Shown here piece by piece: positions 1 to 6,214 of a DNA stretch of 8,514 bases. Under the pieces are notes generated by a model. It did no database searches and had not been told where the DNA came from. It worked only from the letters and a program-made list of their open reading frames with translations. A program made the position numbers and the translations under genes. The DNA is taken from assembly GCA_009782245.1 (NCBI GenBank), contig WRKK01000263.1:1-8514 (forward strand). Reading direction: 5' to 3'. How positions within the stretch are numbered: the first letter of the stretch is position 1; each line of letters starts with the position of its first letter. Source of the DNA: Defluviitaleaceae bacterium (GTDB lineage Bacteria; Bacillota; Clostridia; Lachnospirales; WQUN01).

Positions 1-77
1 CCGATTGTGAAGATGTTTTGTTTTATCTGCTAAAACGTTCTGTTTGTAGGGAAAAATTTTCTTAAGTTGGTGCTTAT

Positions 78-111
78 GGGATAATATCCGCCCCTACGGT
101 AATGTTATCCC
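78..111. repeat. Imperfect hairpin, possible remnant of a dispersed repeat
   Basis: GGGATAATAT (78-87) pairs with ATGTTATCCC (102-111), giving a 10-bp stem with one G-U type pair and a 14-nt loop. An outer pair GTAGGG (45-50) and CCCTAC (111-116) suggests a larger, decayed palindrome. The loop-side sequence ATCCGCCCCT (86-95) recurs exactly at 6268-6277 in another intergenic hairpin, which hints at a dispersed element family. No T-run follows, so it is not a classical terminator. Confidence 0.35.
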
Positions 112-187
112 CCTACTTGTCGGCAGACGGGTCAATTATGAAACATTTGGATAGTCAAATTTAACAATTTCGCAAAAAAATTTTTTT

Positions 188-192
188 GGAGG
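188..192 (+). promoter_or_regulatory. Ribosome binding site of nagA
   Basis: GGAGG lies 9 nt before the ATG at 202. The alternative in-frame TTG at 193 directly abuts this site with no spacer, so it cannot be the start; the ATG is preferred. Confidence 0.85.
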
Positions 193-201
193 TTGACAAC
201 A

Positions 202-1401
202 ATGTACAAAATTTTAACCAATAAAAGTTACTCGAACGGCAAAGAATTGCACAATATTGAGTATTTAGTAGAAAACGGGCAAATTGGGCAAATTGGGCAA
301 ATTGGGCAAACTGGGCAAACTGGGCAAAATATCAAAAAAGCACCCGCCGCCGACAGCACAACCGAAACGTTCGACCTAACCAATTATCACGTAATGCCAG
401 GTATGATTGATTTACACGTCCACGGTGCAATGGGGCATGATGTTATGGACGCAACTTACGAGGCAATAGCGGCAATCTCTAGCCATAAGTTGAAAGAGGG
501 TTGCACTGCGTTTTGCCCCACAACGCTAACCGCATCAACGGACGACACAATAAAAGCAATAAAAAACGTCCGTGCGGCGATGGATATTGGCGTTGACGGT
601 GCAAAAATTATCGGTGCTTTTTTGGAGGGTCCGTTTATCAATACAAAATATAGGGGTGCACACGTTGAAAAATATGTACGAGAAATGGACTTGACCGCCG
701 CAACAGAATTTATACAAGCTGGCGATGGCTGTGTGGCAAGCATTGCAGTCGCACCCGAGCAACCGCAAGCATTGTCGGCAATACGTGCTTTCAAAGAAAT
801 GGGCGTTCAGGTGCGGTTAGGTCATTCTGCCGCAACGTTGGAACAAGCCGAGCAAGCCGTGCAAGCAGGGGCAAACATGGCAATTCACACATTCAACGCA
901 ATGAGCCCGTTTCATCATCGTGAGCCTGGGCTGGTTGGCGCGGTTTTTTCCAACGAAAAATTAATAGGCGAATTGATTTGCGATTTAATTCACGTACATC
1001 ATAGTGCCTGTAAAGCCTTGGTAAACGCCAAACACGGCGAGGGTATTGCTCTTGTTACTGATTGCATGGCGGCTGGCGGGCTTTCGGACGGCGAGTATAA
1101 ATTAGGCGAACTTAACGTAAAAGTAGTGGACGGTGCCTCCCGTTTGGCGGACGGCTCGCTGGCGGGTAGCACAACAAATATGCTAACGTGCCTTAAACAT
1201 ATGCACAAAAATATCCACGTGCCACTAGCAGAAGCAAGCGAAATGGCAACCGCAACTCCCGCAAAAGCACTCGGCATTTTCAACAAAATCGGCTCGCTAG
1301 ACGTGGGCAAATCGGCAGACATTATCGCATTTGACGACGATTTTAATATAGTTTTTGTTATGGTGGACGGTGTTGTTAAAATTAACAGACTACCTTGCTG
1401 A
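202..1401 (+). CDS. nagA: N-acetylglucosamine-6-phosphate deacetylase NagA
   Basis: Amidohydrolase-superfamily enzyme that removes the acetyl group from GlcNAc-6-phosphate to give glucosamine-6-phosphate and acetate in the cytoplasm, feeding glycolysis or wall precursor synthesis. The 399-residue product shows the family motifs in order: HVHG (metal ligands H72 and H74), LEGPF with E142, GHS with H208, HTFNAM with H229, HHREPG, an IHVH segment with H264, VTD with the catalytic aspartate D287, and LAGS (320-323). Length is near the usual 380-400. Two oddities: residues 26-43 are a GQI/GQT repeat encoded by six 9-bp units, lengthening a loop in the N-terminal beta domain; and the segment usually written DGxH reads DLIH here. 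The ATG at 202 is chosen over TTG at 193 because of GGAGG spacing. No nagB or sugar transporter is visible nearby. The repeat-rich gap and a fresh promoter downstream suggest it is not co-transcribed with the flagellar genes. Confidence 0.95.
   Translation: MYKILTNKSYSNGKELHNIEYLVENGQIGQIGQIGQTGQTGQNIKKAPAADSTTETFDLTNYHVMPGMIDLHVHGAMGHDVMDATYEAIAAISSHKLKEGCTAFCPTTLTASTDDTIKAIKNVRAAMDIGVDGAKIIGAFLEGPFINTKYRGAHVEKYVREMDLTAATEFIQAGDGCVASIAVAPEQPQALSAIRAFKEMGVQVRLGHSAATLEQAEQAVQAGANMAIHTFNAMSPFHHREPGLVGAVFSNEKLIGELICDLIHVHHSACKALVNAKHGEGIALVTDCMAAGGLSDGEYKLGELNVKVVDGASRLADGSLAGSTTNMLTCLKHMHKNIHVPLAEASEMATATPAKALGIFNKIGSLDVGKSADIIAFDDDFNIVFVMVDGVVKINRLPC
277..330 (+). repeat. 9-bp in-frame tandem repeat within nagA
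   Basis: Six consecutive units: GGGCAAATT three times, GGGCAAACT twice, then GGGCAAAAT. They encode GQI, GQI, GQI, GQT, GQT, GQN. Because the unit is a multiple of three, changes in copy number would alter loop length without breaking the frame. The near identity of the units suggests recent slippage expansion, probably from the ancestral 'NG-x-I' turn common in amidohydrolase N-terminal domains (inference). Confidence 0.95.
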
Positions 1402-1408
1402 TAACTGC

Positions 1409-1490
1409 AAAACCGTGGGGCTCTGCCCCACACCCCGCAAGGGCGCTGCCCCTTGACCCCGCAAGGAGCGCGCCCCTTGACCCGCTAAAT
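1409..1490 (-). repeat. GC-rich palindromic dispersed repeat, copy 1 (82 bp)
   Basis: This stretch contains small hairpins such as GTGGGGC-TCT-GCCCCAC (1416-1432) and CAAGGGC...GCCCCTTG. Its sequence matches the reverse complement of 1627-1684 almost base for base, apart from one extra internal 24-bp unit (about 1441-1464) and a few mismatches. The structure resembles REP-type extragenic palindromes. The orientation label is arbitrary: copies 2 and 3 share the other orientation. Confidence 0.85.
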
Positions 1491-1626
1491 TTCTTAATGG
1501 TTTTTAATAGCAAATTGATGATAATATCTTTGCGGTTGGTTATTTTACTTACAATTTTGTGAAAATATTCACCCCCTATGAAAATTCAAAGAATTATGTA
1601 CAATTTTGGTTTAACATTCTTAAAAA

Positions 1627-1684
1627 TTTTAGCGGGTCAAGGGGCGTGCTCCTTGCGGGGTGTGGGGCAGCGCCCCACGGTTTT
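1627..1684 (+). repeat. GC-rich palindromic dispersed repeat, copy 2 (58 bp)
   Basis: Inverted copy of 1409-1490 lacking one 24-bp unit. It contains GTGGGGC-AGC-GCCCCAC (1661-1677), a perfect 7-bp stem with a 3-nt loop. With copy 1 it forms a long inverted repeat flanking 136 bases of AT-rich DNA, a MITE-like layout. No transposase gene is present in the window. Confidence 0.85.
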
Positions 1685-1744
1685 AATCTTTTCGCCCCAA
1701 AAATCCAAACAAATTAATTTTTTGTTAAAAAAAATTACAAAAAT

Positions 1745-1773
1745 TTGACAAAAGTTTTTTTGTGTTATATAAT
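1745..1773 (+). promoter_or_regulatory. Consensus sigma-A promoter of the flagellar operon
   Basis: TTGACA (1745-1750) and TATAAT (1768-1773) are separated by exactly 17 nt; both boxes are perfect matches to the housekeeping consensus. The predicted transcript would start near 1780, leaving a leader of about 36 nt before the flgB ATG at 1816. This implies that early basal-body genes are read by the vegetative polymerase. That arrangement is known for the B. subtilis fla/che operon, whereas a sigma-28 or sigma-54 promoter would look different. Confidence 0.85.
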
Positions 1774-1803
1774 AAATTGAGTAACCGTAAAACCGAACCG
1801 AAA

Positions 1804-1808
1804 GGAAG
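1804..1808 (+). promoter_or_regulatory. Ribosome binding site deciding the flgB start
   Basis: GGAAG lies 7 nt before the ATG at 1816. An upstream in-frame GTG at 1762 falls inside the promoter spacer and would precede the predicted transcript start, so it is excluded. Confidence 0.75.
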
Positions 1809-1815
1809 TGTAAAT

Positions 1816-2193
1816 ATGACGTTGTTTAATGAACTTAACGCACAAAGTAGCATCTTGCGCACCGCATTAACTGGTGTTGCTAAACGCCATTCCGTTATAT
1901 CCAACAATATTACTAATGCCGATGTACCTGGCTTTGTCGCTGGGCGGGTAGAATTTGAATCTGCACTTGCCGATGCAACCGCAAATTATCCTCGTAACCG
2001 CAATGTGGACGTTTCGGGCGTTGTCCCTACTGTCCATTTCCAAAACCCTAACTTTCGCCACCGCATAGACGGCAATAACGTTGACATAGAAACCGAAATG
2101 GTCAACTTGTACCAAAATTCCATGCGTTTTGACACAATAGTAAGCAGCATAACCGCAAACTCGCAACGAATGAGAACAATTTTACAGCAATAA
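1816..2193 (+). CDS. flgB: Flagellar proximal rod protein FlgB
   Basis: FlgB is a proximal rod subunit of the flagellar basal body, exported by the flagellar type III system and assembled near FliE above the MS ring. The 125-residue product is a normal length for the family. It carries the flagellar rod/hook N-terminal signature as NNITNADVPGF (residues 30-40; the family usually has NxANxxTPGY), followed by a phenylalanine-containing VEFESAL segment. The C-terminal helix begins with GNNVDIETEM (86-95), matching the usual DGNNVD-E pattern. It is the first gene of the operon, 43 bases downstream of the promoter's -10 box. The family's N- and C-terminal helices, which form a coiled coil in the rod, are both intact. 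Confidence 0.95.
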   Translation: MTLFNELNAQSSILRTALTGVAKRHSVISNNITNADVPGFVAGRVEFESALADATANYPRNRNVDVSGVVPTVHFQNPNFRHRIDGNNVDIETEMVNLYQNSMRFDTIVSSITANSQRMRTILQQ

Positions 2194-2273
2194 TCAGCAA
2201 CTTCTTAACATCACAAACATCGCCAACATCATAAATAAAAAATTAAATAAAAAATTAGAAAGGGGCAAAAATT

Positions 2274-2735
2274 ATGGCGTTTTTTGATGCAATGAATATT
2301 AGTGCCACAGGTCTAACCGCACAACGGTTGCGTATGGACGTTATTTCCGAAAATATAGCAAACGTAAACACAACACGCACCCTCGAGGGCGGCCCGTTTA
2401 GGCGCAAAACCGTAATTTTCCAAGAAATACAAGAAACTCCCTTTAGTGCATTGCTTGCCGATACAGTAGACCCAACAGCAGGAGCACACCGCCGCAGACC
2501 GCTTGGTATGGGCGTTAGAGTTTCGCAAATAGTGCAAGACCCCAGCGATGGGCCGCTAGTTTACGACCCCGCCCACCCAGATGCAAACGCCGAGGGGTAC
2601 GTCGCAATGCCAAATATCAACATCGTAGAAGAAATGGTAAACATGATTTCCGCCAGCCGTTCATACGAGGCGAACATTACCGCAATTAACACTTCGCGGG
2701 CATTAATGCAACGAACACTAGAAATTGGACAATAA
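2274..2735 (+). CDS. flgC: Flagellar proximal rod protein FlgC
   Basis: Second proximal rod subunit, acting with FlgB, FliE, and FlgF/G types in the drive-shaft rod. The 153-residue product has the N-terminal rod motif SENIANVNTTRT (25-36) preceded by the ISATGLTAQRLRMD helix. It ends with PNINIVEEMVNMISASRSYE (113-132), which is diagnostic for the C-terminal helix of FlgC. Length is normal. AAAGGGG (2259-2265) lies 8 nt before the ATG. An 80-base AT-rich gap with no promoter-like sequence separates it from flgB, consistent with co-transcription. Confidence 0.96.
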   Translation: MAFFDAMNISATGLTAQRLRMDVISENIANVNTTRTLEGGPFRRKTVIFQEIQETPFSALLADTVDPTAGAHRRRPLGMGVRVSQIVQDPSDGPLVYDPAHPDANAEGYVAMPNINIVEEMVNMISASRSYEANITAINTSRALMQRTLEIGQ

Positions 2736-2772
2736 ACAAAAATAAGTCAAAAATAAAAATGGAGGGAAATAA

Positions 2773-3114
2773 ATGGACTTAACAATACCCAGTTTTACGC
2801 CGACCATAATAGGCGGCACTTCGCAGGTTGCCACGCAATTTAGCGACCAACTAACCAACGCCGTTAATATCGCCGAAGAGGGGCGTTCCGCCTTTGATTC
2901 GTTTCTGCAAGCCGCAATGGAAGTTGTCGGCGAAACTAATTTACGCCAAATTGAATCGGATATTGCACAGGTAAACTTTGCAACTGGCGCAACAAACGAT
3001 ATGCTGGACGTTATTTTAGCCCAAGAACGGGCAACATCTTCACTCAACTTTACCGTGCAAGTTACCAACAGAATAATAGAGGCATACCGCGAAATAATGC
3101 GTATGCAAGTTTAA
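2773..3114 (+). CDS. fliE: Flagellar hook-basal body protein FliE
   Basis: FliE is the small adaptor between the FliF MS ring and the rod, and one of the first proteins exported by the flagellar type III system. The 113-residue product has the family's conserved C-terminal helix, seen as LNFTVQVTNRIIEAYREIMR (91-110) followed by MQV at the end. It also shows a mid-protein SFLQAAMEVVGETN segment (43-56). GGAGGG (2761-2766) lies 6 nt before the ATG. In most Bacillota fliF follows directly; here two extra genes intervene. Confidence 0.95.
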   Translation: MDLTIPSFTPTIIGGTSQVATQFSDQLTNAVNIAEEGRSAFDSFLQAAMEVVGETNLRQIESDIAQVNFATGATNDMLDVILAQERATSSLNFTVQVTNRIIEAYREIMRMQV

Positions 3115-3131
3115 TATTTGGAGGATTTACA

Positions 3132-3899
3132 ATGCAAAACAGACAAAACAAACAAAATAAAATCGCTAAAAAATCCGCAAAAGGCTATATAATTACCGCT
3201 CTTGCAACTGGACTGGCTTTTTCGCTGGTGTTTAACGTGATTCTGCTTAACAATTTACCCCAAAACACGCCGACCGATTTAGCGGAAATATCCGCGCCGC
3301 AAGTGGAAATTGCCGAAAATACCGAAAATACAGAAAACATCACTACTAACGACTTTGTTTGGATACCAGGCTCGCAAAACATCACTACTGACGACTTTGT
3401 TTGGATACCAGGCTCGCGGGAAAATAACTTGCCAGCCGCCAGTTTCGGCTTTATGCCGCTATTGCCCGAAGTTGACGAAATACCCTTTGCTACATCACTT
3501 ACGATACCTTTTGGCACAATAATACCAAGCGAACCTATTTTCCCAGGTGCAACAGGAACTTTCGCCCAAATTAACCCAGATTTATGGGTTTTTACCCCAA
3601 CAAACACTCCAACGCTAACCGAAACCACATTACACGCTGGCACAGTACCAAGGGGCATATTTACCGAAATTGAGCCGAATGTATGGACTTTTTCAGTAGA
3701 AAATCCTGCACTTGTACCCAACTATATTTTTAGCGGTAGCGGCAGAATGACGGCAACACAACTACCTCCAGGCGTTATATTATCCGAAACCACACTACAC
3801 GCCGCCGCAAGAGATGTGTTAAACGCATTTGAACCAGAAATACAGCCAAACGCCGCATTTGTACCCAATTATGTTTTCGGCGGTTCAAGCGACGACTAA
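3132..3899 (+). CDS. Predicted single-pass membrane protein with FliF-loop-like repeats
   Basis: I do not recognise this 255-residue protein as a named family. A lysine-rich N-terminus precedes one hydrophobic segment (about 19-39), so an N-in, C-out topology is likely. The extracytoplasmic part is proline- and threonine-rich, has no cysteine, and is built of repeats. There is an exact-style tandem at 69-82 and 83-96 (NITT[ND]DFVWIPGS). A GxFxxIxPxxWxF motif occurs at 142-154 and again at 175-187. Two copies resemble a loop of FliF encoded downstream: residues 162-210 and 214-255. The second matches FliF 292-333 at 26 of 42 positions, including QPNAAFVPNY. GGAGGA (3120-3125) lies 6 nt before the ATG, and the gene starts 17 bases after fliE, so it is almost certainly part of the operon. 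Since FliF also has an N-terminal membrane anchor, the copies would face the same side as the FliF loop. A role in MS-ring or rod assembly is inference only. Confidence 0.85.
   Translation: MQNRQNKQNKIAKKSAKGYIITALATGLAFSLVFNVILLNNLPQNTPTDLAEISAPQVEIAENTENTENITTNDFVWIPGSQNITTDDFVWIPGSRENNLPAASFGFMPLLPEVDEIPFATSLTIPFGTIIPSEPIFPGATGTFAQINPDLWVFTPTNTPTLTETTLHAGTVPRGIFTEIEPNVWTFSVENPALVPNYIFSGSGRMTATQLPPGVILSETTLHAAARDVLNAFEPEIQPNAAFVPNYVFGGSSDD
3336..3419 (+). repeat. 42-bp direct tandem repeat, two units
   Basis: Units 3336-3377 and 3378-3419 are identical at 39 of 42 bases and encode two 14-residue copies of NITTxDFVWIPGSx. The high nucleotide identity, beyond what protein constraint needs, indicates a recent in-frame duplication. 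Confidence 0.95.
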
Positions 3900-3910
3900 A
3901 CATTGGAATA

Positions 3911-3926
3911 TCGATATAAATATCGA
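3911..3926. promoter_or_regulatory. Short perfect dyad before the Uma2-like gene
   Basis: TCGATAT (3911-3917) and ATATCGA (3920-3926) are perfect inverted arms around a 2-nt spacer, in the 44-base gap after the membrane protein gene. The overlapping ATATCGATAT (3908-3917) is itself a palindrome. Operator-like in shape, but AT-rich dyads arise by chance and no regulator is visible. Confidence 0.3.
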
Positions 3927-3943
3927 CAAAACGAGGTGCTAAA

Positions 3944-4483
3944 ATGGATTTTTCGTATATGGGAGTTGCAACTTTGGAACGGCATAGGGTTTTAAGCAGA
4001 GCAATTTATGGCGATTTGCTTATAAACTACACAAACGCCTACATTAGCAAGGAAGACTGCAATTTAGTATACACGGGCGAACGCTACAACGATTGGAATT
4101 ATTTAAGTTTGGTTGACATTGAAAACGTAGGCATCGATATGGACACATTTGTAGCAGATGTATTTGACCATTTATATTCCGTTGTTCCCGATATTCTCAT
4201 ATTCCACGAAAACCCCTACTTAATAAGCAATAGCACCGTAAAAATTGCAGGCAACCCCGACCTAATTGTTGAAATTTGGTCAAAAGGCAACAAAAAGGAC
4301 GAACGAGCATTCAAAGAATATTTATACACCACCGCCGCCAAAACCGAAGTGTGGTATTTAACGCAAAATTCCAACACAGTTAAACGGTTTAAGGGCAAAA
4401 CAAAACTAAAATCGCTAAACCTAAAAAACAAGCTGACAACAGAAAACGGCTTGTGCGTAGATTTACGCAATGTGGCGTTATGA
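3944..4483 (+). CDS. Uma2-like (DUF820) PD-(D/E)XK superfamily protein
   Basis: The 179-residue product resembles Uma2/DUF820 proteins, which share the restriction-endonuclease-like fold. Supporting features in order are an N-terminal helix, VPDILIF with D83, then NPDLIVEIWS (104-113) with E110. KKDE with D119, then K124 and Y126, follow in the pattern D-x(4)-K-x-Y. The next strand, TEVWYLTQNSNTVKRF (134-149), corresponds to the family's 'xEYWxVDxxxxxVxxy'. The usual motif VLSPST is replaced by IWSKGN. Catalytic activity is unproven and the biological role of most Uma2 proteins is unknown. GAGGTG (3933-3938) lies 5 nt before the ATG, and the same ACGAGGTG context occurs before fliF. It sits in the operon between the membrane protein gene and fliF, where flagellar operons normally have no such gene. 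Its base and codon use do not stand out from its neighbours by eye. Confidence 0.75.
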   Translation: MDFSYMGVATLERHRVLSRAIYGDLLINYTNAYISKEDCNLVYTGERYNDWNYLSLVDIENVGIDMDTFVADVFDHLYSVVPDILIFHENPYLISNSTVKIAGNPDLIVEIWSKGNKKDERAFKEYLYTTAAKTEVWYLTQNSNTVKRFKGKTKLKSLNLKNKLTTENGLCVDLRNVAL

Positions 4484-4552
4484 AACAGTAAAATCAACAA
4501 ACCAACAAACCAAACAACAAATACAAAATAACATACGAGGTGATTAATTATT

Positions 4553-6193
4553 ATGCAGGAACGAATTTCAGGCTTTTTCCAAGCTGGCAAAGATAGATGG
4601 ACTGCATTAGAAAAACAGCAAAAAACCCTGTTTATTGCTGTTGTGGCAATTATTTTGGTTGCATTAGCAATAACCGTCTTTTTAACGACCCGTACTGTTT
4701 ACAGCGTAGCAATGAATAATTTAACCGAAATTGAAACAATGCAGCTTTCAACGCTATTAGAAGAAAATGGTATTAGACACCGTATTCAGCAAGGCGGAAC
4801 TGTGCTAGAAGTAGAACAACCTCGCCTAAACGATGCCCGTGTACTTATCGCAACGCAAGGGCTTATGGTTGACAGGGAGTTTACATACCAAGATGCACTA
4901 GATTTTAGCGGAATAGGTGCAACGGAAACCATAACCCGTGCCAACTTAATGCGGGCCCGCCAAGCCGACCTTGAACGGGCTATTGCCAGCCTAAACAGCG
5001 TACTGTGGGCACAGGTGGAGTTAATTTTGCCCGATCCTAACCGATTTTTCCTGCAAAGTACCGAACCAGCCTCTGCTGGCGTTATTGTAGGCACAACGCG
5101 CCGCCTTACCTCAACCGAGGGCGAGGGCATTGCCCGTTTTGTGCAAGCCAGCGTGCTTGGGCTTGCTTTGGAAAATATAACGGTAATGGACACCGATTTT
5201 AACATGATTTTCATTTATACCGACCTAACCGACCCCGAAGATGCTATGCTTTCGCAGTTGCTAGATATTATGGTGCGTGAACGGATTCAAATTGCCGAGC
5301 AGGTTCGCAACTTGTTTAGGCCGATGTATTCTTCCGTGGAAGTTGTGCCAAATTTAGTGTACAGCCAAACCCGCACTACCGCCGAAAGTGTAACATTTAA
5401 CTTGCCCGACGGCATGGAAGACGGCGGCATTGTGCTAACAGAAAGCACCCTAAACGCTAGTGCAAGAGGTACACAAACCGCATTCGAGCCAGGCACACAG
5501 CCAAACGCCGCTTTTGTGCCAAACTATCTATTCGGCGGTGCTGGCGATATGAACGCCTCGCAACAAACTGCCGAACGGGTTTTTGCCGTAAACGAACTGC
5601 GCGAAATAGTACAAGAAGTGCCTAGCACATTCTTGCGTAACGAGTCATCGCTTGGTATTACGCTTGTCCGCCACGTGGATCATCGCCAAGTAGACCTAGG
5701 CTTAAACGATTCCGAATGGAACGATTTCCAAAACAACACACATCACCAGCTACTATTTGCCGAGGGCGACCCGCAATTAATGAGTTATGTGCAAACTGCA
5801 CAAGCCGCAACAGGTGTACAACACGTAGCAATTACCGTATGGGAAGTGCCAAACTTTATAGATGCTCCGCCGCCAGCACCGTTGCCAATCGGCTCGATTG
5901 TAATGTTTGCCATTTTGGCTATTTTAATCGGCTTGCTGGCTTTGGGCATGATTAACCGCAACCGCCAAGAAATGGCAGCTGAAGAAGAACTAGAACCAGA
6001 ATTATCTGTTGAGGGCTTGCTGGCAAGCACACAAATGGAGGAAGAAATGGCAGCTGAAGAAGTGGAATCCATTATGCCAATAGGTTACGAAGAAAGCAGC
6101 GAGGCAAAACAAAAACTAGACGCATTCATCGACGATAAGCCCGAGGCGGCGGCAAACCTGCTACGCCACTGGCTAAATGAGGCGGAAGTTTAA
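4553..6193 (+). CDS. fliF: Flagellar MS-ring protein FliF
   Basis: FliF oligomerises into the MS ring in the cytoplasmic membrane, houses the export gate, and holds FliG on its cytoplasmic tail. The 546-residue product has the expected plan: a first membrane helix (about 26-46), the YscJ/FliF ring-building domains (about 47-222), a third ring-building domain (about 255-430) interrupted by a loop, a second membrane helix (about 446-467), and an acidic cytoplasmic tail. The tail ends in KLDAFIDDKPEAAANLLRHW (521-540), the usual FliG-binding end. The loop (about 285-345) includes LTEST, a PGTQPN motif (313-318) in the position of the family's 'PGTxxN', and FVPNYLFGGAG. This last part is closely repeated in the upstream membrane protein. 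GAGGTGA (4537-4543) lies 9 nt before the ATG. The protein is full length with no frameshift. Confidence 0.96.
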   Translation: MQERISGFFQAGKDRWTALEKQQKTLFIAVVAIILVALAITVFLTTRTVYSVAMNNLTEIETMQLSTLLEENGIRHRIQQGGTVLEVEQPRLNDARVLIATQGLMVDREFTYQDALDFSGIGATETITRANLMRARQADLERAIASLNSVLWAQVELILPDPNRFFLQSTEPASAGVIVGTTRRLTSTEGEGIARFVQASVLGLALENITVMDTDFNMIFIYTDLTDPEDAMLSQLLDIMVRERIQIAEQVRNLFRPMYSSVEVVPNLVYSQTRTTAESVTFNLPDGMEDGGIVLTESTLNASARGTQTAFEPGTQPNAAFVPNYLFGGAGDMNASQQTAERVFAVNELREIVQEVPSTFLRNESSLGITLVRHVDHRQVDLGLNDSEWNDFQNNTHHQLLFAEGDPQLMSYVQTAQAATGVQHVAITVWEVPNFIDAPPPAPLPIGSIVMFAILAILIGLLALGMINRNRQEMAAEEELEPELSVEGLLASTQMEEEMAAEEVESIMPIGYEESSEAKQKLDAFIDDKPEAAANLLRHWLNEAEV

Positions 6194-6214
6194 TGTTGAA
6201 TTGGCACAATAATT

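Larger units (their letters stand above)
1..201. other. Leader region upstream of nagA, no convincing gene
   Basis: I see no convincing gene in this stretch. An open frame without a visible start runs from base 3 to a TAA at 63-65 (20 residues, beginning DCEDVLFYLL). It could be the tail of a gene entering from the left, but it is too short to assign. The rest is AT-rich and contains a degenerate inverted repeat around 45-116 and an A7T7 tract (174-187) directly before the nagA ribosome binding site. I could not find a promoter with both boxes close to consensus. Confidence 0.5.
1402..1744. other. Non-coding gap between nagA and the flagellar operon
   Basis: This 343-base gap holds no gene. 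It contains two GC-rich hairpin repeats in inverted orientation (1409-1490 and 1627-1684) around an AT-rich core (1491-1626) in which I see no open frame or RNA structure of note. The paired repeats could fold into a large stem in either direction and may help to end nagA transcription, but no canonical stem plus T-run terminator is visible. Confidence 0.6.

Noticed and set aside
3..65. Tail of a gene entering from the left (20 residues to a TAA)
   Set aside because: Too short and without recognisable motif; other frames look equally plausible, so it is only mentioned as a possibility.
193..201. TTG at 193 as the nagA start, adding three residues
   Set aside because: It directly abuts the GGAGG with no spacer, while the ATG at 202 has a 9-nt spacer.
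1416..1432. Hairpin after nagA as an intrinsic terminator
   Set aside because: The stem is strong but is followed by C/G-rich sequence, not a T-run, and it recurs elsewhere as part of a dispersed repeat.
999..1433. 144-residue reverse-strand frame opposite nagA
   Set aside because: It lies opposite a strongly conserved gene, has no known motif, and its start lies in the GC-rich repeat; it is a shadow of nagA.
1409..1684. CRISPR array
   Set aside because: The repeats are inverted, palindromic and few, without regular spacers or cas genes.
1762..1815. GTG at 1762 as an extended flgB start
   Set aside because: It lies within the spacer of the perfect promoter, upstream of the predicted transcript start, and the added residues are not FlgB-like.
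5426..5551. A foreign mobile segment inserted into fliF
   Set aside because: The segment contains the PGTxPN motif and sits where FliF proteins normally have a variable loop, so it is better read as native to FliF and copied into the upstream gene.
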